From contig CBIHOF010000005.1 of NCBI GenBank assembly GCA_966211955.1, forward strand, positions 124,001 through 188,000: DNA of 64,000 nucleotides. The letters are read 5' to 3'. The translations under genes and the position numbers were made by a program. The stretch's first letter is position 1, and every line of letters starts with the position of its first letter. Below are positions 44,707 to 53,988 of this stretch, one piece after another. The notes beneath the pieces are model-generated. The model did no database searches. It saw nothing but the letters and a program-made list of their open reading frames with translations, and was not told where the DNA came from. Origin of the DNA: Albitalea sp966211955 (lineage in GTDB: Bacteria > Pseudomonadota > Gammaproteobacteria > Burkholderiales > Burkholderiaceae_C).

Positions 44707-46371
44707 TCAGGTGCGTGCGAGCGCCCGCTGCAAGGAGGTGCGCAACGCCTCGCCGCTTGGCGCGCGCCACCGGGCGCAGACATGGTGGTCTGGCCGCAGC
44801 AGCACGGCGCCGCCCGCCTGCAGGTCGTAGCGCCGGGAGAGCATGCCTTGCGCATCGAGGAAGGTCGCGCCGCCCTCGTCGGCCGCATGACCGACGAGCA
44901 GGATGCTCAGCGGCGCGATGCCGGCGGCCGCCGCACGCAATTCGTCGGCTCTCGCCGCGGCGCCAGCATGCAGCAGCAGTGTGAAATCCGCGCCGAGTTC
45001 GCGCAGCAGCCAGGTCGCGCGGCCATCGGGGGTCAGTAGCGGCGCATCGACGGCCGGCGCGCCCGGCACCAGGCAGCCGGAGAAGGCGTCGGCGTCAACC
45101 GTGTTCAAGGCAGAGCCATGCAGTGTTGCCGGCACCGAGAGCCGACCGCTGTTGACCAGCGTGCGAGCGAACGCGTGCTGGCGCGACAGCTGCAGCACCG
45201 CGTCGCGGAACAGTCGGCTGATGTCGCTCTTGGGCGTGATGAAGTCGGTTGCGCGGGTGGAGTTGAGGATGTTCTCGTCGGCAGCGAATTCGCGCTCTGC
45301 GGCATAACTCGCCAACAGCGCGTCACCGGCCCGTCCGCGCAGCACGGCGTCGAGCTTCCACGCGAGGTTCTCTGCATCCTGCACGCCTGAGTTCGCGCCA
45401 CGCGCGCCGAAGGGCGAGACGCCGTGCGCCGAGTCGCCGGCGAACAGGACGCGGCCATGGCAAAACGCAGCCATGCGCAGGCACGAGAAGGTGTAGACGC
45501 TGGCCCATTCGAGCTCGAACTCGGCGTCCTTCATCGCGGCATTGCCCGACTGCGCCAGCAGCGCCTTGACCCGCGGGATGATGTTCTCCGGCCTCTTCTC
45601 GAGCTCGGGGTCGGCGTCCCAGCCGAGCTGGAAGTCGATGCGCCAGACGCCATCGGGCTGGCGGTGCAGCAGAACACTTTGGTTGGGATGAAAGGGCGGA
45701 TCGAACCAGAACCAGCGTTCGGCAGGGAAGTCCGCCTTCATCCGCACATCGGCGATCAGGAAGCGGTCCTTGAAGGTGCGGCCGTGGCTCTCCTGGCCAA
45801 TCAGCTGGCGAACGGTGGAGCGCGAGCCGTCACATGCCACGAGGTAGCCGGCCTCGACGGCGTACGAACCTTCGGGCGTCTCGACCGTCACCTTCACATG
45901 GTCGCCGCGCTGCTCGATGCCGGCCACCCGGTTCTTCCAGCGCAGTTCGATGAGCGGCAGTTCGGCGGCGCGCTCGGCGAGGTAGCCCTCGACGTAGTAC
46001 TGCTGCAGGTTGATGAACGCCGGACGTTCGTGGCCAGCTTCGGGCAGCAGGTTGAACGCATAGACCTGCTCGGCGCCGAAGAAGACCCGGCCGAGATTCC
46101 ACGACACACCCTTGTCGACCATGCGCTGGCCCACGCCGAGCCGGTCGAAGATCTCCAGCGTGCGCTTGGCGAAGCAGATCGCGCGCGAGCCGGTGGAGAG
46201 CCGGTCGTCGTTGTCCAGCAAGAGCACGCGTTGGCCGCGCTGCGCGAGGTCGATCGCCAAGCTCAGGCCCACCGGGCCGGCGCCGACCACGACCACCTGA
46301 TGGCGCACCGGCGCGGCGGCGTCCTGGTCCGCGCAGCGGCGGTAGGGAAAGACGAGCTGCTGGTAGTCCAC
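44707..46371 (-). CDS. Class A FAD-dependent aromatic monooxygenase (MhpA/MhaA-like)
   Basis: A 554-aa flavoprotein hydroxylase. The FAD site is VVVVGAGPVGLSLAIDLA, the DG motif is YLVACDGSRSTVRQL, and the GD motif RVLFAGDSAHGVSPFGARG is complete. The C-terminus has a thioredoxin-like domain as in phenol/MhpA hydroxylases. With a truncated hmgA downstream, a hydroxylase producing homogentisate, such as 3-hydroxyphenylacetate 6-hydroxylase, is the best hypothesis. The GTG at 46371 with GGAG 8 bp upstream is preferred; a GTG at 46395 is also possible. Confidence 0.8.
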   Translation of the reverse strand: MDYQQLVFPYRRCADQDAAAPVRHQVVVVGAGPVGLSLAIDLAQRGQRVLLLDNDDRLSTGSRAICFAKRTLEIFDRLGVGQRMVDKGVSWNLGRVFFGAEQVYAFNLLPEAGHERPAFINLQQYYVEGYLAERAAELPLIELRWKNRVAGIEQRGDHVKVTVETPEGSYAVEAGYLVACDGSRSTVRQLIGQESHGRTFKDRFLIADVRMKADFPAERWFWFDPPFHPNQSVLLHRQPDGVWRIDFQLGWDADPELEKRPENIIPRVKALLAQSGNAAMKDAEFELEWASVYTFSCLRMAAFCHGRVLFAGDSAHGVSPFGARGANSGVQDAENLAWKLDAVLRGRAGDALLASYAAEREFAADENILNSTRATDFITPKSDISRLFRDAVLQLSRQHAFARTLVNSGRLSVPATLHGSALNTVDADAFSGCLVPGAPAVDAPLLTPDGRATWLLRELGADFTLLLHAGAAARADELRAAAAGIAPLSILLVGHAADEGGATFLDAQGMLSRRYDLQAGGAVLLRPDHHVCARWRAPSGEALRTSLQRALART

Positions 46372-46373
46372 GC

Positions 46374-47327
46374 TCAGGACTCCAGGGCCTTCCACATGGC
46401 GACGTCGCGCTCGGCCGTCCAGATGCGCGGGTCCACGTGCTGCGTGGCCTCGTCGTAGCAGCGGGTCACGTCGAAGGGCAGGCAGTGGTCGAAGATGACC
46501 CAGTGGCCGTACTTCGGCTTCAGCTTCGCGTAGGTCTCCTTGTAGACCGCATTCAGGTCCTTGCCGGCCGCAACGCCGATCTGCACGCTCTCGTACATGT
46601 CAGCGATGAAGGCGCGCGTTCCGGCCAGACCCTGCGCCACGGCGTCCGGCGTCGTCAGCGCGGCGCCGCGACCGGGCACGAGCGCCCGTGGCTTCAGCGC
46701 GGCCAGGTTGTCCAGCGTCAGCGGCCAGTCCTTGAAGTAAGCATCACCGGCGTAGGGCGTCGCGCCGAACTCGACCAGGTCGCCCGAGAACAGAATCTTT
46801 TGCTCTGGCAGCCAGGCCACGGTGTCGCCTTTGGTGTGGCCGCGTCCGAGCTGGATCAGCTGCACCTCGAGCTTGCCGAGCCAGATCGACATGCGGCCCT
46901 CGAAGGTGATAGTCGGCCAGGTCAAGCCCGACGGCACGCTCTCGACATTGCGGAACAGGCGCGGAAAGCGTCCGATCTCGCTGGCCTTGTCCTGCTCGCC
47001 GCGCTCGACGATCAGGTCGTAGGTATCGCGGCTTGCGACGATGTGCTGCGGCGCATAGCCCGAGGCACCCAGCACGCGCACGGCGTGGTAATGGCTCAGC
47101 ACCACGTACTTGATCGGCTTGTCGGTGACTTCGCGGATGCGGCGGATCACGTCCTGCGCCATCACCGGCGTGGCTTGCGTGTCGATGACCATCACCGCGT
47201 CGTCGCCAACGATGACACCGGTGTTCGGATCGCCCTCGGCGGTGTAGGCGTAGGCGTTGTCGGAGAGCTTGGTGAAGCTGACCTGCTTTTCCTCGAGGTC
47301 GGCTTGGCTCGCGAAGGCTTTGCTCAT
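46374..47327 (-). CDS. MBL-fold metallohydrolase
   Basis: A 317-aa metallo-beta-lactamase-fold protein. The first metal motif reads SHYHAVRVLGA, so it keeps two histidines but has Val-Arg where HxHxDH expects Asp-His. The other ligands GRGHTKGDT and LFSGDL are present. A mono-metal or altered site is expected; this variant appears in a recognisable subgroup, so it is not decay. It may open a lactone or thioester in the pathway. It is the first gene of the operon, divergent from the IclR regulator. Confidence 0.85.
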   Translation of the reverse strand: MSKAFASQADLEEKQVSFTKLSDNAYAYTAEGDPNTGVIVGDDAVMVIDTQATPVMAQDVIRRIREVTDKPIKYVVLSHYHAVRVLGASGYAPQHIVASRDTYDLIVERGEQDKASEIGRFPRLFRNVESVPSGLTWPTITFEGRMSIWLGKLEVQLIQLGRGHTKGDTVAWLPEQKILFSGDLVEFGATPYAGDAYFKDWPLTLDNLAALKPRALVPGRGAALTTPDAVAQGLAGTRAFIADMYESVQIGVAAGKDLNAVYKETYAKLKPKYGHWVIFDHCLPFDVTRCYDEATQHVDPRIWTAERDVAMWKALES

Positions 47328-47330
47328 AAC

Positions 47331-47397
47331 AAATCGATTAGGTAATGTGAAAGTTGCTTGATCATAGTCAAAGAGTTAGATAATGTCGAATCGATTA
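47331..47397. promoter_or_regulatory. Divergent operator region with two AATCGATT palindromes
   Basis: AATCGATT occurs at 47332-47339 and 47389-47396, between the MBL and IclR genes. TTAGGTAATGT (47338-47348) and TTAGATAATGT (47376-47386) are near-identical direct repeats. The AT-rich spacer is unusual against the GC-rich background. IclR regulators bind such repeated palindromes, so this is the likely operator. Confidence 0.65.
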
Positions 47398-47416
47398 CGC
47401 TAAGTAGAAACACGCA

Positions 47417-48205
47417 ATGAGCGACAGCCAGGACGAAGACACTCGCGAATCGCGCGGCATCCAGAGCATCGAGGTGGGTGGGCGGCTGCTGACGGCGCTG
47501 GTGCACCACGGCCGGCCCCTGCCACTCAAGGACCTGGCCCGCGAGGCCGACATGGCGCCGGCCAAGGCCCACCCGTATCTCGTGAGCTTTGGCAAGCTCG
47601 GCCTGATCGAGCAGCAGGATTCGACCGGCCATTACGGGCTCGGCCCGCTGGCGCTCCAGCTGGGGCTGATCAGCTTGCAGCAGGTGGACCCGATCCGGTT
47701 GGCGTCCGCCGAGCTGCCAGCGCTCGCGCGCTCGCTCGGCCAGACCGTTGGCATCGCGATCTGGGGCAACCGCGGCCCGACCTTCGTTCGGCTGGAGGAG
47801 GGGCCGACGGCGGTGCATGTGAACATGCGCCACGGCACGGTGGTTTCCGTACGCGGCACCGCGTCCGGACGACTGTTCGCGGCCTTCACCCCGCGAGAGA
47901 AAGTCCTCGGCGCGCTGCGCGCGGAGGCCGGCAAGGCGGTGAAGCTCGATCGGGCTTTCGAGGCTGATCTGGCACAGATCCGCGATCAGCGCTTCGCCAG
48001 CATCGTCGACGGCACCGTGCGAGGCATCAGCGCCATCTCCGCGCCGGTGTTCGACGGCTTCGGCAGCATGGTGTTGGCCTTGACCGCCATCGGACCCAGC
48101 GCGACGCTCGACCACTCGCCCGACGGGCAGGCGGCGCGCACCCTGATCGATTGCGCGGCCAGGCTGTCGCACAAGCTCGGTCGCGCGCGAACGGAGCCAG
48201 CGTAG
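47417..48205 (+). CDS. IclR-family transcriptional regulator
   Basis: A 262-aa IclR regulator. The N-terminal winged helix (about 15-75; PLPLKDLAREADMAPAKAHP) is followed by the effector domain with TVGIAIWGNRGPTFVRLE, and RGISAISAPVFDGFGSMVLA near the end. IclR proteins control aromatic and acetate catabolism. It is divergent from the MBL/monooxygenase operon across an 89-bp operator region and is therefore its probable regulator. The ligand may be homogentisate or the hydroxylase substrate (inference). Confidence 0.92.
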   Translation: MSDSQDEDTRESRGIQSIEVGGRLLTALVHHGRPLPLKDLAREADMAPAKAHPYLVSFGKLGLIEQQDSTGHYGLGPLALQLGLISLQQVDPIRLASAELPALARSLGQTVGIAIWGNRGPTFVRLEEGPTAVHVNMRHGTVVSVRGTASGRLFAAFTPREKVLGALRAEAGKAVKLDRAFEADLAQIRDQRFASIVDGTVRGISAISAPVFDGFGSMVLALTAIGPSATLDHSPDGQAARTLIDCAARLSHKLGRARTEPA

Positions 48206-48331
48206 TTCACTGTCAGTCAATCGGCAGGGCGCTGTTGTGGAATTCCGGCCGGCCTGCCTTCGCGATTTCACTAGGCCGATGCGCAAGTCGCACCACTAAA
48301 CTTTTCCGGCCGAATGGGTTGAGGGGTCACG

Positions 48332-49312
48332 ATGCATCACACACACTGGTCGACAAACCGGGAACTGGCCAGCCATCGCGCGCAAGCCTGGAGCGATATC
48401 ACGACGCGCTACTTCGGCCGGCTCCGCGTTTCGAGCTTGCACGAGGGGCCGCTGGATGCCTCGCTTGATGCCTTCGATGTCGGGTCGCTGCGCATGTACC
48501 GCATCGACGCACCGGCCCATCACGTCGCACGCGACTCCTCCTGCGGCGAATTGCCGACCGACGAGTTCTACAAACTGGTGCTGCAGGTGGGCGGCCGCGG
48601 CATCGTGGAGCAGCAACAGCGCCGCGTGGTGCTGCAACCGGGCCATTGGATTCTCTATGACCCTCGCGCACCGTATTCGATCACCAACTCCGAGCGCTGC
48701 ACGCTGCTCGTGACTCAAGTGCCGCGCGCCCTGCTGCCCGGGCTGCGCCTGCCCGGCCCGCACGCCCGCGAAATGGGCGCCGGCAATGTGGCCGGCCTGC
48801 ACGGTGTGTTCGGCAGCTACCTGCGCGCGCTCAACGACCAACTGCCCGGCCTGCCTGACGGTGTCGGCCAGGCAATCAGCGAGTCGGTGATGGGCCTGCT
48901 CGGCTCGACCTTGGCCGAGGCCCTCAGGAACATCGGCGAGCCGGTACCACTGCCGTCGGTGCTCAAGATGCGCGTCAACCAATACGTGCAGACGCACCTG
49001 TGCGACCCGGACCTGAGCATCCAACGCATCGCCGACGCCTTGCGCTGCTCGAAGCGCTACATACACCGCGTCTTCGAGGACGACGCCGTCAGCCTGGAGC
49101 GCCAGATCTGGAACCGGCGCCTTGAACGCTGCCATGCGGCGCTCACCCATGAAGCCAATGCGAATCGCTCGGCCGCTCAGATTGGCTTCGCATGGGGCTT
49201 CAGGAGCAGCGCGCACTTCGGCCGCCTGTTCAAGCAGCACTACGGCTTCACGCCGGGCGCCTGCCAACGCGAGGCCGGCGCGAAGCGGATCACTGCTGCG
49301 GTGAAACAGTAG
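48332..49312 (+). CDS. AraC-family transcriptional activator
   Basis: A 326-aa AraC/XylS-type activator. The N-terminal 210 residues are a ligand-binding AraC-binding-like domain (DEFYKLVLQVGGRGIVEQQ, VVLQPGHWILYDPRAPYSI). The C-terminal pair of helix-turn-helices is LSIQRIADALRCSKRYIHRV and FAWGFRSSAHFGRLFKQHYG. It belongs to the FeaR-like group. It lies convergent to the long ABC/oxidoreductase operon and is a candidate regulator of it. Confidence 0.9.
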   Translation: MHHTHWSTNRELASHRAQAWSDITTRYFGRLRVSSLHEGPLDASLDAFDVGSLRMYRIDAPAHHVARDSSCGELPTDEFYKLVLQVGGRGIVEQQQRRVVLQPGHWILYDPRAPYSITNSERCTLLVTQVPRALLPGLRLPGPHAREMGAGNVAGLHGVFGSYLRALNDQLPGLPDGVGQAISESVMGLLGSTLAEALRNIGEPVPLPSVLKMRVNQYVQTHLCDPDLSIQRIADALRCSKRYIHRVFEDDAVSLERQIWNRRLERCHAALTHEANANRSAAQIGFAWGFRSSAHFGRLFKQHYGFTPGACQREAGAKRITAAVKQ

Positions 49313-49433
49313 TTCTACGCGCTCGAACCGGGCGCGGCGACGCTTCCGACGCGCTTCTCTCTACATGGGGCACGTCCGTTCGGGAGGTGCACCGATCCCA
49401 CCGACGAGCACTGGCACGCTTCATCGCTCGTGC

Positions 49434-50609
49434 TCATGGCGCTATCACCCAGAATGGGCTCGCGATGCGCCAGGCCCCCTCCTCGAGCCGCATCGGCAGC
49501 GCGGCACGATTCGGGTTGTGTGCGCTGCTGCTCCCAACACTGAAGGGTGTGCCGACCATTGAAAGCGGCATGCTGGACACGGCACGCAGTGCACTGGCGA
49601 TGCCCTCGCGGGTAACCTCGCCCTCCATGTCACGAAGCACCCGCACAAGTATCTGCGCGGCAACATAACCGCCCTGCGAGAACGACGACAGGGGCACCTT
49701 GCCGCGCCGCATCACGGCTCGCCAATCGGTCAGCGACATCGATCGGCTCGACCAGGGCTCGAACTCGGCCATGCAGTAGATCGGCCGAGTGGAGTCGCGC
49801 AGTTCCGCCGCGACGCGCTCGGTGTAGGCCGGCGTGAGGAAGATCGTGGGCACGCCAACCAGCGCGTTCGCTCGCTGCGCGGCGTGAACCCATTGCACCA
49901 CCATCGGCTCGATGCCGGTGTGGACCACTGCATCGCATCGCTTGTCCAAGGCTTGCTGCACCAAAGCCGCCACGTTGTCAGCCGGCGCGAAGTGGACGGT
50001 GTGCGCGATGCTCACGCCGGATTGGGCACTCCAGGCCGCCAGAACCGCCTGGTAGGAACTTCGTGTGCCCGGCAGGTCCACGATGAATGCGCAAGGGCGC
50101 CTGGAGCCGAGCGTTCGTGCGTACTGCAGCGCATTGCGCAGGGCCAGGTAGGGACCGGTGTTGACCGGCACCACGTGGCTCGAGCTGAAGCAAGCGGGTT
50201 CAACGCCTGTGCCTTGCAGGGACATCACGCCCGCTTGCTGGTAGAAGGCCGCGTTGCTTGCGCAATCGACGATGCTCGCGCTGCCGACCAGCGCGACGAC
50301 GTGTTGTTCATCGACAAGGCGGTGCGCTGCACGTCTTGCCTGGGCGGGGTCGCCGTGGTCGTCCTCGACGATGAGCTCGAGTCGACGTCCGCGGACGCCG
50401 CCTTCTGCGTTCACGACGTCGAACAAGGCGCGCACCGCCGCGCTGGACTCCGGGAATTGCGCCGGGCCGGTGAGGCTGCTGACCGCTCCGATCCGAATCG
50501 GACCGTGGCGCTCATTCTCGGTGGCCGCCGTGCAAGGCATGGCAGCCGCCAGCGTTGCGAGGGCGCACGCCATCACGCGAAGCAGACATATCGTGCGGGA
50601 TGGCTCCAT
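49434..50609 (-). CDS. ABC transporter substrate-binding protein (second, Liv-type)
   Basis: A 391-aa type-1 periplasmic binding protein with a signal peptide (ICLLRVMACALATLAAAMP). It has the Liv/Leu-binding motifs IRIGAVSSLTGPAQFPESS and LELIVEDDHGDPAQARRA. It is the last gene of the operon. It resembles the first binding protein of the same operon (55859), with shared SNAAFYQQ/VNAKLYAQ and VPVNTGP/VPVNAGP blocks. Two receptors for one transporter would broaden substrate range. Confidence 0.85.
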   Translation of the reverse strand: MEPSRTICLLRVMACALATLAAAMPCTAATENERHGPIRIGAVSSLTGPAQFPESSAAVRALFDVVNAEGGVRGRRLELIVEDDHGDPAQARRAAHRLVDEQHVVALVGSASIVDCASNAAFYQQAGVMSLQGTGVEPACFSSSHVVPVNTGPYLALRNALQYARTLGSRRPCAFIVDLPGTRSSYQAVLAAWSAQSGVSIAHTVHFAPADNVAALVQQALDKRCDAVVHTGIEPMVVQWVHAAQRANALVGVPTIFLTPAYTERVAAELRDSTRPIYCMAEFEPWSSRSMSLTDWRAVMRRGKVPLSSFSQGGYVAAQILVRVLRDMEGEVTREGIASALRAVSSMPLSMVGTPFSVGSSSAHNPNRAALPMRLEEGAWRIASPFWVIAP

Positions 50610-50726
50610 CGGGTTGTCTCCATTTCTGTGCAGACCCTGAGCGGCACGGACCGCACGGGCCATTTTTTTGGAACGAATGTCACCGACTGGCAGGCGGTGA
50701 CGCAGCAGTTGCGCGACGGTGTCGCT

Positions 50727-52523
50727 TCAGACTTCCGTCACCGGCCGGAATGCCGACGCCGGCTGCGAGCAGCCGAACTCGCGCGCCCAGGCGGCATATT
50801 CTTCTTCGCTGCCATGGCCGCTGAACAAGGGCGACCACAAGAACACGCGCGCGTAGATGCGGCAGCGGGCAACGCCCGACAGGACTTGGGTCGACAGCCG
50901 CAATGACTGCTTGACCTCCGCAATGTCCTGACGCAGGCGAGCCATGCGCAAGCCCCCTCCTGCGGGGCTGTCGATCAACAGCGTCTCGGGACTTGTACTG
51001 CTCGTGCGCCGTTCCCACGACGCGCCGCCAGGCAGTGCGGGTTTGCCATCGCGCGCGAAGCTCGTCCAGGCATCGCCCATCGCCCGCGCCACGGCCTCCC
51101 TCCCTGACCGGTTGAACGGCGTATTGACACCGAAGATGTCCATCTCGCCCCCCGTATCACGAAAGGCGAACGCCATCTCCATGCCATGCGCTGCACCGAG
51201 CAGGATGTCGGGGCGCACGAAGGGAACGGCCGGCGCTTCATCCCAATCGAAGCGATAGGTCCAGACGTCACCGTGTCCACCGGCAAGCATCGCATCGGCA
51301 GGCTCCTCGACGTGCAGCGAGCGCCATGCCTGCGACTGGAAATCTGATTCGCGGACGTACTCGGCGCGATCACGCAGCAACGGCAGCTTGCCAAACAGCA
51401 GGCGCACATGCTCCGGCTTGTCGGCGAGGAAGGTGCGGTACTCATCGCGGTTGCTGCCAAGGATCACCGGCACGCGATTCCACGCGCCGCGCTGGAAGAC
51501 TTCGGACAGCGGCTCCAGCGGCAGCACCACGCCATCGCGTATGGGGCGCGGAGACAGACAGATGCCGACACTTCCCGGCTTGAACACGCGCAGCAGTTGC
51601 TTTGCCGGGATGGCACGCAGCCACGCGGCCAGCTCCGCCGCGGTCATGGCGCGCAGCGTCTGATCGGCCGTGTTCGCATCTTGCGCGCCACCGGCCGCAG
51701 TCCACAGCCGCTGCACCATCTCTTGCGAGCTCGTGCGCCGGCTCTCCAGCGGGGAATCGTTGCGCTCGGTGGCCTCGCGGACGCTGAAGGTCTCGGCCAT
51801 CGGCGACTGCGCGATCGCGCGATGGAAGAGCCCCGCGGCCAGTGGGCTGGCCAGCAGCGTCAGCACGTTCTGTCCACCGGCCGACTCGCCGAAGATCGTC
51901 ACGCACCCCGGGTCGCCGCCGAAAGCGGCGATGTTGTTGCGCACCCAGTGCAGCGCAGCAATCAAATCCAGCGTGCCGAAGTTGCCCGAGCGCTCTTCGG
52001 GCGTGGCCGCATCGGCCTCGTGCAGCGCGGGATGGTTGAACCAGCCCAGCACGCCGAGCCTGTAGTTGACAGTGACGACGACCATCTCGTCGTGTGCAGC
52101 ATAGTTGCGCACGACGTCGTAGCTGGCCGCAGTGCCCACCGCATTGGCGCCACCATGAATCCACAGCATCACCGGCCGGCGGCCCTCGGCGGCAGGCACG
52201 GCGTCGGGCGCCCAGCCGGGCGCAAAGACGTTCAGCGAAAGGCAATCCTCGTCGCCCACGATGCACCCGTGCAGCTTGGCCGCCACTGGAGCCAGCAAGC
52301 CGCCAAACTGGGTGGCCATGGGCCCATGTTCCAGCGCCTCGAGCACACCCCTCCACGCAGGCACCGGCTGCGGGGCACGCCAGCGCAAGGCGCCGACGGG
52401 CGGCTTCGCATAGCGGATGCCACGCCAGGCATGCGTGCCGTCAGCTTCGCGCGAGCCGATGAGCTCGCCACCGGCCACTCGGCGGCGGGTGTCGGGGTGT
52501 GGGGTGCGGGTTGATTTGCGCAT
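50727..52523 (-). CDS. Type-B carboxylesterase
   Basis: A 598-aa carboxylesterase of the type-B/cholinesterase fold: EDCLSLNVFAP (92-102), oxyanion hole WIHGGANAVG (121-130), and nucleophile elbow TIFGESAGGQNV with Ser214. The predicted Glu and His lie in the C-terminal third. No signal peptide is seen. It probably hydrolyses an ester imported by the transporter, releasing an alcohol for the GMC oxidoreductase encoded upstream. Confidence 0.9.
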   Translation of the reverse strand: MRKSTRTPHPDTRRRVAGGELIGSREADGTHAWRGIRYAKPPVGALRWRAPQPVPAWRGVLEALEHGPMATQFGGLLAPVAAKLHGCIVGDEDCLSLNVFAPGWAPDAVPAAEGRRPVMLWIHGGANAVGTAASYDVVRNYAAHDEMVVVTVNYRLGVLGWFNHPALHEADAATPEERSGNFGTLDLIAALHWVRNNIAAFGGDPGCVTIFGESAGGQNVLTLLASPLAAGLFHRAIAQSPMAETFSVREATERNDSPLESRRTSSQEMVQRLWTAAGGAQDANTADQTLRAMTAAELAAWLRAIPAKQLLRVFKPGSVGICLSPRPIRDGVVLPLEPLSEVFQRGAWNRVPVILGSNRDEYRTFLADKPEHVRLLFGKLPLLRDRAEYVRESDFQSQAWRSLHVEEPADAMLAGGHGDVWTYRFDWDEAPAVPFVRPDILLGAAHGMEMAFAFRDTGGEMDIFGVNTPFNRSGREAVARAMGDAWTSFARDGKPALPGGASWERRTSSTSPETLLIDSPAGGGLRMARLRQDIAEVKQSLRLSTQVLSGVARCRIYARVFLWSPLFSGHGSEEEYAAWAREFGCSQPASAFRPVTEV

Positions 52524-52565
52524 CGTGAGTCTCTCGTTGTTGTGGTCGATGGCGTTGGAGCACTT

Positions 52566-53267
52566 TCAGCCAAGGTAGCTGCCGTGCAGGATCTCGGGCT
52601 GCTCGCGCAAGGTCTGCGCAGGGCCTGACCACGCCGTGCGCCCGCGCTGCAGCACGCACGCGCGGGTGGCGAGCGTCAGCGCGAGCGTTGTGAACTGCTC
52701 AATCAAGAGCACCGCGACGCCATCGGCGGCGGCACGCCGCACCACCTCTGCGAGGCGCCGCACGACAAGCGGCGCCAGGCCGAGCGACAACTCGTCGACC
52801 ACCAGAACCTTGGGCCGGGCGATCAGAGCCTGCGCCATGCAGACCATCTGCTTTTGTCCACCGGACAGCGAGCGGCCAGGTTGGGCGAGCTTGGCCCCCA
52901 GCTCTGGAAAGATCGTCAGTACGCGGGCGACAGCCGCCTCCACCTCGGCACCAGGCAGGACCATGGCGGCGGCCCGCAGGTTGTCGAGCACCGACAGGCT
53001 GCCCAGCAGATGGTGGCCCTCGGGCACGATGGCCAGGCCGGCGCGCCGCACTGCGTCGGGCGATAGACCTTGGAGCACCGTGCCGTCGACCCGAACGGCC
53101 CCTTCCCTGCACGCGATGGCTGCGGCCAGCGCGAGCACGATGCTCGACTTGCCGGCACCGTTCGGGCCGAGCAATGCGACGATTTCTCCGGCCGCAACGT
53201 CGAGGTCGAAACCGTGAACGACAGCCTTGCCGCCGCGTGAAACATGGAGTTGGCGAACTTCGAGCAT
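52566..53267 (-). CDS. livF: Branched-chain-type ABC transporter ATPase LivF-like
   Basis: A 233-aa ATPase: Walker A LLGPNGAGKSSIVLA, ABC signature LSGGQKQMVCMAQAL, Walker B VLVVDELSLGLAPLV. It matches LivF in length and in the SLGLAP motif. It acts with the LivG-like subunit at the cytoplasmic face. The symbol follows the family; the substrate is probably not an amino acid. Confidence 0.92.
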   Translation of the reverse strand: MLEVRQLHVSRGGKAVVHGFDLDVAAGEIVALLGPNGAGKSSIVLALAAAIACREGAVRVDGTVLQGLSPDAVRRAGLAIVPEGHHLLGSLSVLDNLRAAAMVLPGAEVEAAVARVLTIFPELGAKLAQPGRSLSGGQKQMVCMAQALIARPKVLVVDELSLGLAPLVVRRLAEVVRRAAADGVAVLLIEQFTTLALTLATRACVLQRGRTAWSGPAQTLREQPEILHGSYLG

Positions 53268-53283
53268 GGCGTTTCGTGAAGGG

Positions 53284-53988
53284 TCAAGTGCCGAGGTAGG
53301 CCTGGCGAACGGCCGGGGCGTCGAGCACCGCGCGGGTCGCGCCCAGCGCCAAGCGGCGACCGAAGTCGAGCACCAGGGTCTGCGTGCAGATGGCGGCGAT
53401 CAGATCGACGTCGTGATCGATCAGCAGCACCTGGGCGCCGAACGCATCGGGGATCGCCGCGATCGCGTCGCGCAGCACACGCGACTCGCGTTCGTCGAGT
53501 CCGGCGCCCGGCTCATCGAACAGGATCAGTCGCGGCTCGCCGACCACTGCCTTGGCCACTTCGACCATGCGGCGGCGGAACAGGTCCAGTTCGGCACCTG
53601 GCACCGCAGCGCAATCGAGCAGGCCGGCGTGTTCAAGCGCCCGGTGCACCTGCATGTCGGCCCGCTCGCGGCGATGCGGCACATGGTCGAGCATCGATTG
53701 CACGTTGTCCCAGACGTTCAGGTCTTCGACCACCTGCTCGGTCTGGAACGAGCGGCGCAGTCCGAAGCGCACGCGGCGCGCTGTGTCCATGCCGAGCAAG
53801 GGCGTGCTGTCCACCAGCACCTCACCTTCCCGGGGTCGCACGAAGCCGCTGAGCAGATTGACGAGCGTCGTCTTGCCGGCCCCATTCGGGCCGATCAGGC
53901 CGCACACCGGCGCGTCGAGCACCGCGTCGAGCGCATCGATCGCGGTGACGGCGCCGAAGGCCACCGTGAGGCTGCGGATCTCGATCAT
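53284..53988 (-). CDS. livG: Branched-chain-type ABC transporter ATPase LivG-like
   Basis: A 234-aa ATPase: LIGPNGAGKTTLVNLLSGF Walker A and Walker B RLILFDEPGAGLDERE. The signature region reads FRRRMVEVAKAVV, a diverged form of LSGG. It overlaps the LivM-like permease by ATGA. The signature deviation is unusual, although Liv-type ATPases vary in this segment. Confidence 0.9.
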   Translation of the reverse strand: MIEIRSLTVAFGAVTAIDALDAVLDAPVCGLIGPNGAGKTTLVNLLSGFVRPREGEVLVDSTPLLGMDTARRVRFGLRRSFQTEQVVEDLNVWDNVQSMLDHVPHRRERADMQVHRALEHAGLLDCAAVPGAELDLFRRRMVEVAKAVVGEPRLILFDEPGAGLDERESRVLRDAIAAIPDAFGAQVLLIDHDVDLIAAICTQTLVLDFGRRLALGATRAVLDAPAVRQAYLGT

